DNA of 64,000 bases from positions 1 to 64,000 of the forward strand of contig CAKPOS010000007.1 in NCBI GenBank assembly GCA_934176955.1, written 5' to 3'. This DNA comes from an uncultured Bacilli bacterium (lineage in GTDB: Bacteria; Bacillota_I; Bacilli_A; RF39; UBA660). The stretch's first letter is position 1; the number at the start of each line of letters is the position of its first letter. A program made the position numbers and the translations under genes. A model generated the notes under the pieces. It was not told where the DNA came from, ran no database searches, and saw only the letters and a list, made by a program, of their open reading frames with translations. Positions 42,232 through 51,708 of this stretch are shown piece by piece.

Positions 42232-43176
42232 ATGAATGTTATTGTTTCAAATTTGAATGGTGATAAATTTGATAATTTAAATGTTGATATTATTAAATCC
42301 ATTAGTGGTGAATTTACTATTGATGAGATTGTTCAAACTTTTTCTAATTTTTTCTTTAATAAAATGTTTTTAGATATTACTGCTATTCAAAATTATACAA
42401 ATATTAATAATATTAAGCAATTATCTGTTGGACTTGATGTCAGTAAAATTATTCTTTTACTTAATAATGATCCAATTGTTAATGGTGATGGTTATATTTC
42501 TAGTTTGATTAGTATGGGAATATATAATTTTGCTAGGACAGAAGAAGAATTAATTTATCTTTATAATAATCCAAATAGTTATCGAGATGTTGCTCATTTG
42601 CAAAAAATAGCTAATGTCCAATCTTTTAATCTTGAAAAAATAGCTAGTGATGTTAGAGTTATTGGGTTTCGAAATTTTACTAGTCATGCTGGTTCGACTT
42701 CTTTAATTTATATGTTAAAGCAGCAATTGTCTAAACATTATTATACTGTTGCTATAGAAGTAAACAAAAAAGATTTTATGTTTTATGGAGATAAAAATAT
42801 GATTTCTTGTAGTGAACGAGATATTAGTAATGTCATTTTACAATATAGAGATGCCAATGTTATATTAGTTGATTTAAATAATATGGATATTTCATCTTGT
42901 CATTCTATTTGTGGAGATATTATTTATTTAATGGAGTCTTCTGTTTTAATGATTAATAAATTAGTAATGTTGGATAATGATTGTTTTGATAAAGTATTAA
43001 ATGCAAAAGTTGTGTTAAATCGTTCATTATTAAATCAACGTGATGTTGAACAGTTAGCCAAAGAAGCTGGAATATCGTTTTTTTCTGTATTACCTCCAAT
43101 GAATGATCGAGTAGATAATTCAGAAATATTATTTCCTTTTTTAGAAAAATTAAAATTATATAAAAAAGTATCTTAA
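42232..43176 (+). CDS. CpaE/TadZ-like pilus localisation protein
   Basis: 314 residues. An atypical receiver-like domain (about 1-125) precedes a MinD/ParA-like fold whose P-loop is degenerate: GFRNFTSHAGSTS at 145-157 has no lysine. Loss of P-loop lysines is known in CpaE/TadZ proteins, which place the pilus at a cell site. VILVDLNNMD stands where Walker B is expected. Last gene of the operon; its stop is inside the terminator stem. Confidence 0.72.
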   Translation: MNVIVSNLNGDKFDNLNVDIIKSISGEFTIDEIVQTFSNFFFNKMFLDITAIQNYTNINNIKQLSVGLDVSKIILLLNNDPIVNGDGYISSLISMGIYNFARTEEELIYLYNNPNSYRDVAHLQKIANVQSFNLEKIASDVRVIGFRNFTSHAGSTSLIYMLKQQLSKHYYTVAIEVNKKDFMFYGDKNMISCSERDISNVILQYRDANVILVDLNNMDISSCHSICGDIIYLMESSVLMINKLVMLDNDCFDKVLNAKVVLNRSLLNQRDVEQLAKEAGISFFSVLPPMNDRVDNSEILFPFLEKLKLYKKVS

Positions 43177-43198
43177 CTACAGGATGTAGTTTTTTTTT
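43175..43198 (+). terminator. Terminator of Tad-type operon
   Basis: AACTACA (43175-43181), loop GGA, TGTAGTT (43185-43191), then T8. Confidence 0.88.
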
Positions 43199-43209
43199 AG
43201 TTAATTATA

Positions 43210-43238
43210 TTGTTAGGTATATTTTTCTTGTGTATACT
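43210..43238 (+). promoter_or_regulatory. Promoter of the membrane glycosyltransferase genes
   Basis: TTGTTA (43210-43215), 17 nt, TATACT (43233-43238). Would drive 43274-48756. Confidence 0.7.
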
Positions 43239-43273
43239 TAGTTTAAGTAAAACATTAGTAGAGGAAGATTATA

Positions 43274-44728
43274 ATGAAGAAGTATCGTTTATTTGGAGTA
43301 ATATCTATTATTTTTTTATGTATTGGGCTTACTTATAAGTATTTTCAAACTGATACATTTTATATGATTAAATTAGGAGATTTTATTTATCATCATGGGA
43401 TTGATTTTTTTGATCATTATTGTTGGGTAACTAAGCTACCTTATACTTATCCTCATTGGCTTTATGACTTGTTTATTTATCTAATTTATTCTAAGTCTGG
43501 TTATTTTGGAATTTATGTAAGTACTATTGTTACTTATATTATACTTTGTTTATTTATTTATTATGTTAGTTTAAAATTAATTAAGAATGAGTTCTTTTCC
43601 TTAGTGCTTTCTATTGTTTGTGTGTTTCGATTGTCGATGTTTGCTGTTGCTAGGGCTCAATTAATTAGTTTGATTGGTTTTGTTTTAGAATTTTATTTTA
43701 TTTGTAGATTAGTTGAAACTGGCAAGAAAAAGTATTCTATCTTTTTGTTTTTGATTTGTCTATTAATTGCTAATGTACATGCGACAGTTTGGCCTTTTTT
43801 CTTTATTCTTTTTCTTCCTTTTTTTGGAGAGTATATTTGTGCAGAATATTTAAAAGTGCAAAAAAATTTTAAATTAAAAATTGAAAAAGTTTCTCATATT
43901 CGATTATTAAGTATTACCTTTGGAATTAGTTTATTTTTAGGAATTTTTTCTCCAAGTAAGATATGTTATACTTATATTTTTAGAATTATGGTAGGGGATA
44001 GTCAAAAATACTTACTTGAGCATTTTCCTTTAACCGTTATTGAACATCCTTATTTTCTTATAATGATTTTAATTTTGTGTGTGGTTTTAATTTTTACTTC
44101 TACTAAAATATATTTAAGAGAATTATTTATGATAGGTGGACTAATTTTTATGTCTTTATCTTCTATTAGGCACCTTTCTTTTTTCTATACGATTGGGATT
44201 ATTGAGATTAGTATTGTTTGCATGCGTGCTCTTAATGGACTTCATGATTCTACTTTTGATATTTTAGGAAAGATACTCATTGACAATAAGGGGTTATATT
44301 GCATTCTTCTTTTAGGAATAGGTATTTTTTCTTACTATCAATTTTTAAATCATTCTAAAGAAGAATTTGTTTTAAAAAAAGATTATCCTGTTGATGCAGT
44401 TAATTATGTAAAAGAAAATTTAGATGTTAAAAATATTAAGTTATATAATGGTTACAATTATGGTAGTTATTTGTTATTTCAAGATATTCCTGTTTTTATT
44501 GATGCAAGATGTGATTTGTATTTAAAGGAATTTAATGGAATGAATTATAGTATTTTTGATGAAATGGAGGATATTCCTAAAAATTATGAGAAAATTTTTA
44601 AAAAATATGGAGTTACCCATGTTTTAATTAGTAAGAAAGAAACATTATTTCTGATTTTAAGGAAAGATGTTCATTATAAAGTTTTATATCAAGATAAGTA
44701 TTTTATTTTATTTGAGAAAAATTTTTAG
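43274..44728 (+). CDS. GT-C-like polytopic membrane protein
   Basis: 484 residues with about ten membrane helices up to residue 365 and a soluble C-terminal domain (about 380-484, with a nucleotide-free alpha/beta look: DVKNIKLYNGYNYGSYLLFQ, VFIDARCDLY). The first outer loop (TDTFYMIKLGDFIYHHGI, then HWLYDLFIYLIY) matches GT-C-type lipid-linked sugar transferases/mannosyltransferase-like proteins. Donor and acceptor unknown. Heads a cluster of four membrane proteins after the pilus operon, so protein or wall glycosylation is plausible. Confidence 0.7.
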   Translation: MKKYRLFGVISIIFLCIGLTYKYFQTDTFYMIKLGDFIYHHGIDFFDHYCWVTKLPYTYPHWLYDLFIYLIYSKSGYFGIYVSTIVTYIILCLFIYYVSLKLIKNEFFSLVLSIVCVFRLSMFAVARAQLISLIGFVLEFYFICRLVETGKKKYSIFLFLICLLIANVHATVWPFFFILFLPFFGEYICAEYLKVQKNFKLKIEKVSHIRLLSITFGISLFLGIFSPSKICYTYIFRIMVGDSQKYLLEHFPLTVIEHPYFLIMILILCVVLIFTSTKIYLRELFMIGGLIFMSLSSIRHLSFFYTIGIIEISIVCMRALNGLHDSTFDILGKILIDNKGLYCILLLGIGIFSYYQFLNHSKEEFVLKKDYPVDAVNYVKENLDVKNIKLYNGYNYGSYLLFQDIPVFIDARCDLYLKEFNGMNYSIFDEMEDIPKNYEKIFKKYGVTHVLISKKETLFLILRKDVHYKVLYQDKYFILFEKNF

Positions 44729-44742
44729 GATTGGGTGTATAA

Positions 44743-46050
44743 ATGAGAAGATTTTTTCAATATTTATTTTTGTTTTTTTTAGCTTTTTCTTTTTTCTTTT
44801 TAATTGCTATTATTAGGCCTGTGTGGTGTGATGAAATTTGGGTATATGGTTTTAGTCATAACATATCAGAAGGAATGGTAATTTATCGAGATTTTAATGC
44901 ATTACAGATGCCGTTATATTTTTTTATATCTAGTTTTTTTCTTTTTATTTTTGGTGATTATGTTATTAGTACTCATTTGTTCGATTGTATTTTGATTGGT
45001 CTTTTATTTTTGATGATGTATAAAAAAATTGGAATTAAATCAATATTTATTTTATTTATTCTTACTATTGGTTATAGTGGTTATAATTTATTATCTTTAT
45101 TTTTATTGATGAGTATTTTATTTTTTATTGATGCTGGTAAATATCATGATTTTCTAATAGGACTTCTTGTTGGTTTAATTTTTATTACTAAACAGAATAT
45201 TGGTATTGCTTTATTTGTTCCCTATATTTATTATTCTAAAAAGAAATTTCGGAGTATATTTTATTTTTTCATTCCATTTTTAATTATTAGTTTTTATTTT
45301 ATATTGACTTCTTCGTATTTTTCTTTTTTAGACTGTGTTTTTGGGAGTATGTTTGATTTTAATCAACAAAATAAAAAACTATTTTTTTCTTTTTTATTGA
45401 TTGAATTTTTTGTTATTTGTCATTTGTTAATATTGATAAATAAAAATAGGTCTTATGATAAAAGATTATTGTATACCATGTTTTTTCAAGTTATTTCTTA
45501 TCCAATTTGTGATGATAGTCATTTGTTTTTAGCATTAATTCCTTATTTTTATATTTTATTTAGTTATCCATTCGATAAGAAAAAATTCTATTTTCTGTTA
45601 TTTTTTATTTTTTATTCCTTTTATTCACTTTTTTTAAAGCCATTTGATGTTTCTTTTGAAAATAATTCTTTTTATTTAAGAAATTTATCTACTGTTAAAA
45701 TGGAATTTTTAGATGATTTTTCTTATTTTTCAAAAAAATATGATTATTCCTACTTTATTGATTGGCAAGCTTATGTTTATAAAATTTATTATCGAAAGCC
45801 AATTGATCGATTTGATTTTATGCTTAGTGGAAATTGTGGATATCATGGAGTGAGAAAATTGATTAAGGAAGTTGAGAATTCTTGTCAAAAGGAAACTTGT
45901 TTATTTGTTATTTATCAAGATGATTTTAATAGTTCAATCTCTCAATGGAAGGAGATTATTGATTATGTAAAAAATCATTATTCATCTATTGAGATTGATG
46001 ATGGATTTTATTTGTTAGGAAATGAGGATTATATTCATGAAAAAGAATAA
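44743..46050 (+). CDS. GT-C-like membrane glycosyltransferase, tandem paralogue 1
   Basis: 435 residues, about ten helices to residue 310, then a small soluble end. First outer loop RPVWCDEIWVYGFSHNISEG...IYRDFNALQMPLYFF carries the Asp-Glu pair typical of GT-C catalytic loops (family GT39/PMT-like). It shares this loop, the FLFDCILIG helix and QVISYPICDDSHLF with the next two genes. Probable polyprenyl-phosphate sugar donor; substrate unknown. Confidence 0.75.
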   Translation: MRRFFQYLFLFFLAFSFFFLIAIIRPVWCDEIWVYGFSHNISEGMVIYRDFNALQMPLYFFISSFFLFIFGDYVISTHLFDCILIGLLFLMMYKKIGIKSIFILFILTIGYSGYNLLSLFLLMSILFFIDAGKYHDFLIGLLVGLIFITKQNIGIALFVPYIYYSKKKFRSIFYFFIPFLIISFYFILTSSYFSFLDCVFGSMFDFNQQNKKLFFSFLLIEFFVICHLLILINKNRSYDKRLLYTMFFQVISYPICDDSHLFLALIPYFYILFSYPFDKKKFYFLLFFIFYSFYSLFLKPFDVSFENNSFYLRNLSTVKMEFLDDFSYFSKKYDYSYFIDWQAYVYKIYYRKPIDRFDFMLSGNCGYHGVRKLIKEVENSCQKETCLFVIYQDDFNSSISQWKEIIDYVKNHYSSIEIDDGFYLLGNEDYIHEKE

Positions 46051-47392
46051 AAAAGATTTTGTTCGTTATCTTGCTATTTTTGTTTTAACTTTTATTGTTA
46101 GTTTTTTATATAAGGCTTTTTGTATTCCTATTACTGGGGATGAGATATGGAATTATGGATTTAGTTATAATCTTACAAAAGGGCTAATGATTTATCGGGA
46201 TTTTAATTGTTTACAAACGCCGCTTTATTTTATGATTAGTAGTTTTTTTATTCGAATTTTTGGAAATTATTTGGTTAGTGTTCATTTATTTGATTGTATT
46301 TTAATTTCTTTTTTAATGATAATGCTTTATAAAAGTATGGGATTCTATAAAAGTATTTTATTGTATACTGTTATTATTTTTAATTATTTTACTACTTATA
46401 GTTATTTTTGTATGTTTCTTTTATTTGTGATGATTTATTTGTTTGATAAAAATAAGGAGACTTGTGATGGAGTGATTTCCTTTTTATCGGGATTGATGTT
46501 GATTTCTAAACAGAGTATTGGATTACTGATGTTAATTCCTGTTTTGTTTTATAGTAAAAATAAAGTAAAGAATTTGATTATTTATTTATTGCCAATTTTT
46601 GTTTTAAGTATTTATTTGCTTTTTCGGGGTGCTTTTTTTGACTTTATTAATTATTGCTTTTTGGGGATAATTGATTTTAATGATCATAATAAGTTTTTTA
46701 CCGTTTATTTTGTTATTGAAGTACTTTGCTGTATGTATTTATTGGTTAAGATTTTTCAATGTAAATTTAAGGATAAAAAATACTTATTTATCTTGATGTT
46801 TCAAGTTAATGCTTATCCTATTTTTGATATTTCTCATTTTATTATTCCTTTTATTCCTGTTTTATATTGTATTTTAAAGGATTTTGATTTTGGGAGGTTA
46901 AGGTTTTATTATCGATTTTTAATTCTTGTTTTGTTTGTTTCTTTTCCTGTTATTTATGTTTTAAAATCTATTTTTTGTTATGATTATGTTGTTAGTTTTG
47001 ATGTTAGTCATTATTTATTTTTGAGAAATAAGGGAGATGTGAATAATGTTTTAGAAAAAGAATCAAAGGTGGTTAAGGAGTATTATCAAAAGTATGATTA
47101 TTCTTTTTTGATTACTAGAAATAGTTATGCGATTAAGCTTTATAATGATATTCCAATTGGTCAGTATGATTTATTGTTAAATGGCAATATGGGGTATCAT
47201 GGTAGTCAGAGAATAGTAAAAGAAATTGATAATCTTTGTCAGAATAATTCTTGTGTGTTTTTTGTTGAGGATATGTCTAGTGAAAAAGATGGTCAATTTA
47301 GTAAGGTTATTTATTATTATGTATTGAATCAATATCATCGAATTGCAGGGAATGGTAGTTTCTTTGTTTATGATAATCAAAAGAAAGAATAG
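46037..47392 (+). CDS. GT-C-like membrane glycosyltransferase, tandem paralogue 2
   Basis: About 451 residues, overlapping the previous gene by 14 nt; ATG 46037 follows GAGGATTATATTC. Same plan: TGDEIWNYGFSYNLTKG...IYRDFNCLQTPLYFM in the first loop, about ten helices, QVNAYPIFDISHFI, and the soluble end with GQYDLLLNGNMGYHG. Closest to paralogue 3, so the triplication has a younger pair. Confidence 0.75.
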   Translation: MKKNKKDFVRYLAIFVLTFIVSFLYKAFCIPITGDEIWNYGFSYNLTKGLMIYRDFNCLQTPLYFMISSFFIRIFGNYLVSVHLFDCILISFLMIMLYKSMGFYKSILLYTVIIFNYFTTYSYFCMFLLFVMIYLFDKNKETCDGVISFLSGLMLISKQSIGLLMLIPVLFYSKNKVKNLIIYLLPIFVLSIYLLFRGAFFDFINYCFLGIIDFNDHNKFFTVYFVIEVLCCMYLLVKIFQCKFKDKKYLFILMFQVNAYPIFDISHFIIPFIPVLYCILKDFDFGRLRFYYRFLILVLFVSFPVIYVLKSIFCYDYVVSFDVSHYLFLRNKGDVNNVLEKESKVVKEYYQKYDYSFLITRNSYAIKLYNDIPIGQYDLLLNGNMGYHGSQRIVKEIDNLCQNNSCVFFVEDMSSEKDGQFSKVIYYYVLNQYHRIAGNGSFFVYDNQKKE

Positions 47393-47409
47393 AAAGAGAG
47401 GTGATTTAG

Positions 47410-48756
47410 ATGAAGAAAAAAGAATTTTTAAAGTTGTTGCTTCTTTTTGCTATCTTTTTTATGATAAGTTTTTGTTATGGGGTGTTTTTTCTTCCTTTGA
47501 ATGGTGATGAGATTTGGAATTATGGTTTTAGTTATAATATAGCAAAGGGATTGGTAATTTATCGTGATTTTAATGTTATGGTTACACCACTTTACTTTTT
47601 TCTTAGTAGTATTTTTATCCATTTATTTGGAATTTATTTGATTAGTATCCATTTGTTTGATTGTATATTAATTGGTTTTTTAGCAATTATTTTGTATAAG
47701 AGATTAGGGTTATATAAGTTGCTGTTATTATATCCACTTATTATTATTTATTATTTTCCTTCTTATAATTATTTTTCTATGTTTCTTTTATTTGTGATTA
47801 TTTATTTGTTAGATAGTCATGATAATAAATATTATGATGTTGTTTCGTTTCTTGCAGGTCTTATTTTCATTTCTAAACAAAGTATTGGAATGTTTTTGTT
47901 AATTCCTGTTTTGTTTTATAGTAAAAATAGGTTAAAGAGTTTAGTTATCTATCTTATTCCTTTTTTTATTGTTAGTTTTTATCTTTTTATTCAAGGCGCT
48001 TTCTTTGAGTTTATTAATTATTGTTTTTTAGGGATGTTTGATTTTGGAAAGAGTAATTTAGAATTTAGTATTTTTTTCTGGTTAGAGGGTTTTTTATGTT
48101 TATATTTGATTATTCAAATGGTAAAGGGAAAGTTTAGAGATAAAAAATACTTATTTATCTTGATGTTTCAAGTTAATGCTTATCCTATATTTGATATGAA
48201 TCATTTTGTTGTTTGTTTGGTGCCGGTTATTTATTGTGTGGTAAAAGAGTTTAATTTTATGCGATTGAGATTCTATTATCGATTCCTTTTGCTAGGGTGT
48301 GTTTGGAGTATTTTTGTAATCTATGTTTTAAAACTTATCTTTAGTTTGGATTATCGTATTAGTTTGGAAAGTGATAAATTTTGGTATTTGAGGAATAATA
48401 GTGGGAATGATATTTCTTTGAAAAAAGAGTCAGAGATAGTTGAAAAATATTATTCAAAGTATGATTATTTTTTTATTATAGGGAGTGGTAGTTATGCAAT
48501 TAAGCTTTATAGTGGTATTCCGATTGGTCAATATGATTTGCTAGCTGATGGTAATTTAGGATATTATGGAGAAGAAAGGGTTATTGGAGAAATTGATTCT
48601 CTTTGTGGTAGTCATTCTTGTGGTTTTTTTGTGGAGAAACAGGAGTTTAAAAAATATAGTCAATTTAGCAAAAAAATTTATGATTATGTTTTAAGTCATT
48701 ACAAAAAAATGTGGGGAAATGAATTTATTTTTATTTATGATAATCAAAATACTTAA
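47410..48756 (+). CDS. GT-C-like membrane glycosyltransferase, tandem paralogue 3
   Basis: 448 residues, very close to paralogue 2 (NGDEIWNYGFSYNIAKG, IYRDFNVMVTPLYFF, KKYLFILMFQVNAYPIFDMN and GQYDLLADGNLGYYG). AGAGAGGTGATTTAG precedes the ATG. Last of the cluster; the gene end forms the left arm of a hairpin terminator. The three products probably act on related acceptors. Confidence 0.75.
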   Translation: MKKKEFLKLLLLFAIFFMISFCYGVFFLPLNGDEIWNYGFSYNIAKGLVIYRDFNVMVTPLYFFLSSIFIHLFGIYLISIHLFDCILIGFLAIILYKRLGLYKLLLLYPLIIIYYFPSYNYFSMFLLFVIIYLLDSHDNKYYDVVSFLAGLIFISKQSIGMFLLIPVLFYSKNRLKSLVIYLIPFFIVSFYLFIQGAFFEFINYCFLGMFDFGKSNLEFSIFFWLEGFLCLYLIIQMVKGKFRDKKYLFILMFQVNAYPIFDMNHFVVCLVPVIYCVVKEFNFMRLRFYYRFLLLGCVWSIFVIYVLKLIFSLDYRISLESDKFWYLRNNSGNDISLKKESEIVEKYYSKYDYFFIIGSGSYAIKLYSGIPIGQYDLLADGNLGYYGEERVIGEIDSLCGSHSCGFFVEKQEFKKYSQFSKKIYDYVLSHYKKMWGNEFIFIYDNQNT

Positions 48757-48806
48757 GTTATTTTACCTATTGAGTAAAGTACTAGATAAGTATTTTAATT
48801 TTTTTT
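48746..48806 (+). terminator. Terminator of glycosyltransferase cluster
   Basis: AAAATACTTA (48746-48755) pairs perfectly with TAAGTATTTT (48787-48796), with a smaller TTTAC/GTAAA hairpin between, then AA and T8. Confidence 0.75.
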
Positions 48807-48842
48807 AAATCATGATATACTTAGAATAAATAAGGAGGAATT

Positions 48843-49307
48843 ATGAAAAAGAGAATCATAATAGAAGAAGAAAATAATCCTAAGGAAAGTACTTTTCAAC
48901 GAATTGTTCATCATCCATTTTTTGAGTGGCTACTGTATATGGTAGGGTATACGATTGTGTTAATTACGGTGTCGGTTTTATTTCAAAATCATTTTTATAT
49001 TAATCCTAAGCATTTTGGAGTTTATGCGTTTTTGGCATCTGTTATTATTTATGTTTTGAATCAGACGATAAAGCCTATTTTGGTTTATGTTACTTTGCCA
49101 ATTACGGCAATTACGATGGGGTTATTTTATCCTATTATTAATGTTTTAATTTTATATCTTGCTAGTTTTCTTTTAGGGAGTAATTTTCAAATTCATGGAA
49201 TTATTTTGCCATTTTTGATTGCTATTTTGATTTCTATTTTAAATATGTTTATGGAAGGAATGATTATTAAGCCAATTATTTACAAAAGGAGAGTGAAGGA
49301 TGAATAG
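48843..49307 (+). CDS. yvlD: YvlD-family (phage-holin-like) membrane protein
   Basis: 154 residues, four membrane helices (about 30-50, 58-78, 85-112, 118-142). NQTIKPILVYVTLPITAITMGLF is the family signature of PF04020-type proteins. In Bacilli yvlD lies near lgt, as here (8-nt overlap with lgt). Function poorly known; envelope stress in some species. TATACT at about 48818 may be its -10. Confidence 0.82.
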   Translation: MKKRIIIEEENNPKESTFQRIVHHPFFEWLLYMVGYTIVLITVSVLFQNHFYINPKHFGVYAFLASVIIYVLNQTIKPILVYVTLPITAITMGLFYPIINVLILYLASFLLGSNFQIHGIILPFLIAILISILNMFMEGMIIKPIIYKRRVKDE

Positions 49308-50106
49308 GGTATTAGTTCAGATTGGTCCGATTACTGTTTATTGGTATTCTTTTTTGATATTAGTTGCAGTGATTGTTGGCTATCAAATTGTTGTTTCTTA
49401 TAGTAGGAAGATTAGTTATAAGACGAATGAAATTATGGATATGGTGTTATATCTTGTGATTTTTTCTATTATTGGGGCTAGAGCGTATTATGTTATTTTT
49501 AATTTTTCTCTTTATCAAGATGATTTGTTATCTATTTTTATGATATGGAAGGGTGGTCTTGCAATTTATGGGGGAGTTATTGCGGGTATTCTTTATATTT
49601 TGTATTATTGTAAGAAGAAGAATTTAAATTTTCTTCGGGTACTGGATATTTATTCTTTGTCTTTATTGTTAGGGCAAGCTATTGGTCGATGGGGAAATTT
49701 TTTTAATCAAGAAGCTTATGGTGGAAAGACTACATTAGCTGCTTTGAAGTCGTTGCATTTGCCTCAATTTATTATTGATGGAATGTATATTGATGGTTTT
49801 TATCGTCAACCAACTTTTTTATATGAGTCTATTTGGTGTTTGATTGGTGTATTTATATTAATTCGTATTCGTAAAAAGTATGAGAATCAGTTTGGGAGAC
49901 AAGTTTCTTTTTATTTAATTTGGTATGGGATAGGAAGACTTTTTATTGAGGGACTTCGGAGTGATTCTTTATATTTGGGAATATTTAGAGTTAGTCAACT
50001 TGTTTCTGTTGCTATGGTAGTTATCGGTTGCTTTTTGTCCTTTCGGATAAAACATCGTGGGGGAGTTCAAAATAAAATAATAGGAGGAGAAGATGGAAGA
50101 ATATAA
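49300..50106 (+). CDS. lgt: Prolipoprotein diacylglyceryl transferase
   Basis: Membrane enzyme attaching diacylglycerol from phosphatidylglycerol to the lipobox cysteine. 268 residues, seven helices; signature GRWGNFFNQEAYG with the essential Arg and the RQPTFLYES segment. It makes lipoproteins that LspA (2.1 kb) processes, such as those at 24.1 and 27.2 kb. Overlaps yvlD and trxB. Confidence 0.96.
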   Translation: MNRVLVQIGPITVYWYSFLILVAVIVGYQIVVSYSRKISYKTNEIMDMVLYLVIFSIIGARAYYVIFNFSLYQDDLLSIFMIWKGGLAIYGGVIAGILYILYYCKKKNLNFLRVLDIYSLSLLLGQAIGRWGNFFNQEAYGGKTTLAALKSLHLPQFIIDGMYIDGFYRQPTFLYESIWCLIGVFILIRIRKKYENQFGRQVSFYLIWYGIGRLFIEGLRSDSLYLGIFRVSQLVSVAMVVIGCFLSFRIKHRGGVQNKIIGGEDGRI

Positions 50107-50974
50107 AGTTATTGTTATTGGGGCTGGTATTAGTGGTATTTCTTGTGCAATTTATTTGAAGCGTGCTGGTATTTCTACTTTGTTGATTGAAAATAATGCT
50201 CCTGGTGGTCAGTTGAATAAAATTAGTAGTATTGAAAATTATCCTGGTTATGAAGAGGTTAGTGGTTCTGATTTAATAATGAATTTGTATTCTCAGGTGA
50301 TGAAGACTGGGGTTTGTTTTGTTAGTGATGAGATTAAAAAAATTGATTACAAGAAGAAACAAGTGATGACTAAAGATAAGTGCTATGGGTTTACTTATTT
50401 GGTTTTTGCTACAGGTAGGAGAGAGAGGCTTTTACATCTTAATCATGAAGAGAAACTTTTAGGAAGAGGAATTAGTTTGTGTGCTACTTGTGATGGTGCC
50501 TTTTATCGTGGGCTTGATGTGATGGTTGTTGGGGGAGGAAGTAGTGCTGTTAGTGAGGCACTTTATTTATCCAATATTTGTCATCATGTTTATTTGGTTT
50601 ATCGAAAAAGTACTTTAAGGGCTGAGGATATTTTAAAAAAGCGTCTTTCTTTGAAAGAGAATGTTACGATTTTATATGATGAGGAAATTTTGAAGTATTT
50701 ATATGATGAGGAAAAGGTGACTGGGGTTTTATTAAAGAGCGGGAAAGAGATTCAAGTTGCGGGAATTTTTTTGGCAGTTGGTTCTATTCCTAATAGTGAG
50801 TTATTTACTGGTAAAAAAAGAGATGGCTATATTATTGTTGATCAAAATGGGAAAAGTAGTATTCCTGATGTTTATGCTTGTGGAGATGTTATTTCGAAAG
50901 AGGTATATCAATTGGTGACAGCTAGTCATGATGGGGTTATGGTTGCTAGTGATATTATTAAGAAATGTGTTTAG
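50093..50974 (+). CDS. trxB: Thioredoxin reductase
   Basis: 293-residue flavoprotein passing electrons from NADPH to thioredoxin. FAD motif VIGAGISGISCAIY, active site C130-A-T-C133-D-G, NADPH motif VVGGGSSAVSEA, and the late GDV motif (YACGDVISKE). Starts inside the end of lgt (14-nt overlap) after AGGAGGAG. The lgt-trxB neighbourhood occurs in many Bacillota. Confidence 0.95.
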   Translation: MEEYKVIVIGAGISGISCAIYLKRAGISTLLIENNAPGGQLNKISSIENYPGYEEVSGSDLIMNLYSQVMKTGVCFVSDEIKKIDYKKKQVMTKDKCYGFTYLVFATGRRERLLHLNHEEKLLGRGISLCATCDGAFYRGLDVMVVGGGSSAVSEALYLSNICHHVYLVYRKSTLRAEDILKKRLSLKENVTILYDEEILKYLYDEEKVTGVLLKSGKEIQVAGIFLAVGSIPNSELFTGKKRDGYIIVDQNGKSSIPDVYACGDVISKEVYQLVTASHDGVMVASDIIKKCV

Positions 50975-50987
50975 GAAGTGATTTTTT

Positions 50988-51521
50988 GTGTTTCAGAAAA
51001 ATTTTAGTTTGAGTACGGTTTTAATGGGGATTTTGTATTTTGTTTTGGGGATTGTTTTTATTGCGGCTACGGATGAATTACTGAAGACTTTTAATTATAT
51101 TTTAGTTTGTATTTGTGCTGTGATTGGGGTTGTTCAAATTTTAGCGTTTTTTTTAGAGAAAGATTATCAGAAGAATAATTATACGGATTTATTAATTGGG
51201 GTTGTTTTTATTTGGGTTAGTTTAGTTTTATATATTTATTATGGCTTTATGATCAATATTTTACCTATTTTGTTTAGTTTATATTTGTTTGTTATGGCAA
51301 TTGAAATGTGGGTAAGATATGTTCATTTAAAAGAGTTTGTTAATATTCGAAGAGGAAAGTATTTGTTTCTTGGATTTGTAGCAATTGTTGTTGGATTATT
51401 GCTTATCTTTAATCCAGGAGGGGTTATTTTAACTTATTTAAAAGTTACTGGGGTTTATTTAATTTTAGTATCTTTATTATATTTTTCGTTGTGTTTTCAT
51501 TTTCTTAAGAATCGGTCATGA
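50988..51521 (+). CDS. DUF308 / HdeD-like membrane protein
   Basis: 177 residues, six membrane helices in three pairs with internal similarity, e.g. LMGILYFVLGIVFIAATDEL and LLIGVVFIWVSLVLYIYYGF, the pattern of HdeD/DUF308 proteins. GTG start after GGAAGTG. Role unknown (acid-stress protein in Enterobacteria). Last gene before a terminator. Confidence 0.75.
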   Translation: MFQKNFSLSTVLMGILYFVLGIVFIAATDELLKTFNYILVCICAVIGVVQILAFFLEKDYQKNNYTDLLIGVVFIWVSLVLYIYYGFMINILPILFSLYLFVMAIEMWVRYVHLKEFVNIRRGKYLFLGFVAIVVGLLLIFNPGGVILTYLKVTGVYLILVSLLYFSLCFHFLKNRS

Positions 51522-51564
51522 TATTAGTTCATAAAGTTTATTGATTTGAATAAGATAAAGTAAG

Positions 51565-51603
51565 AGTTAGTCAAAAAATAATTTGGTTTGATTAACTTTT
51601 TTT
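51565..51603 (+). terminator. Terminator of yvlD-lgt-trxB operon
   Basis: AGTTAGTCAAA (51565-51575) pairs with TTTGATTAACT (51587-51597, one wobble), then T7. Confidence 0.85.
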
Positions 51604-51641
51604 GTTTACTACCAAGATAACGAACAATTGTTCTTTATCTG

Positions 51642-51670
51642 TTGACTTTGAGAAAATAAAATGATAAAAT
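51642..51670 (+). promoter_or_regulatory. Promoter of yqeG-sigH gene string
   Basis: TTGACT (51642-51647), 17 nt, TAAAAT (51665-51670). Confidence 0.75.
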
Positions 51671-51708
51671 CTATGATGTGTGTATGAAGAAGAAAGAGGG
51701 GGAATGAG

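Noticed and set aside
50093..50106. lgt-trxB overlap as an annotation error
   Set aside because: Both ends fit their families and AGGAGGAG precedes the trxB ATG; a true 14-nt overlap.
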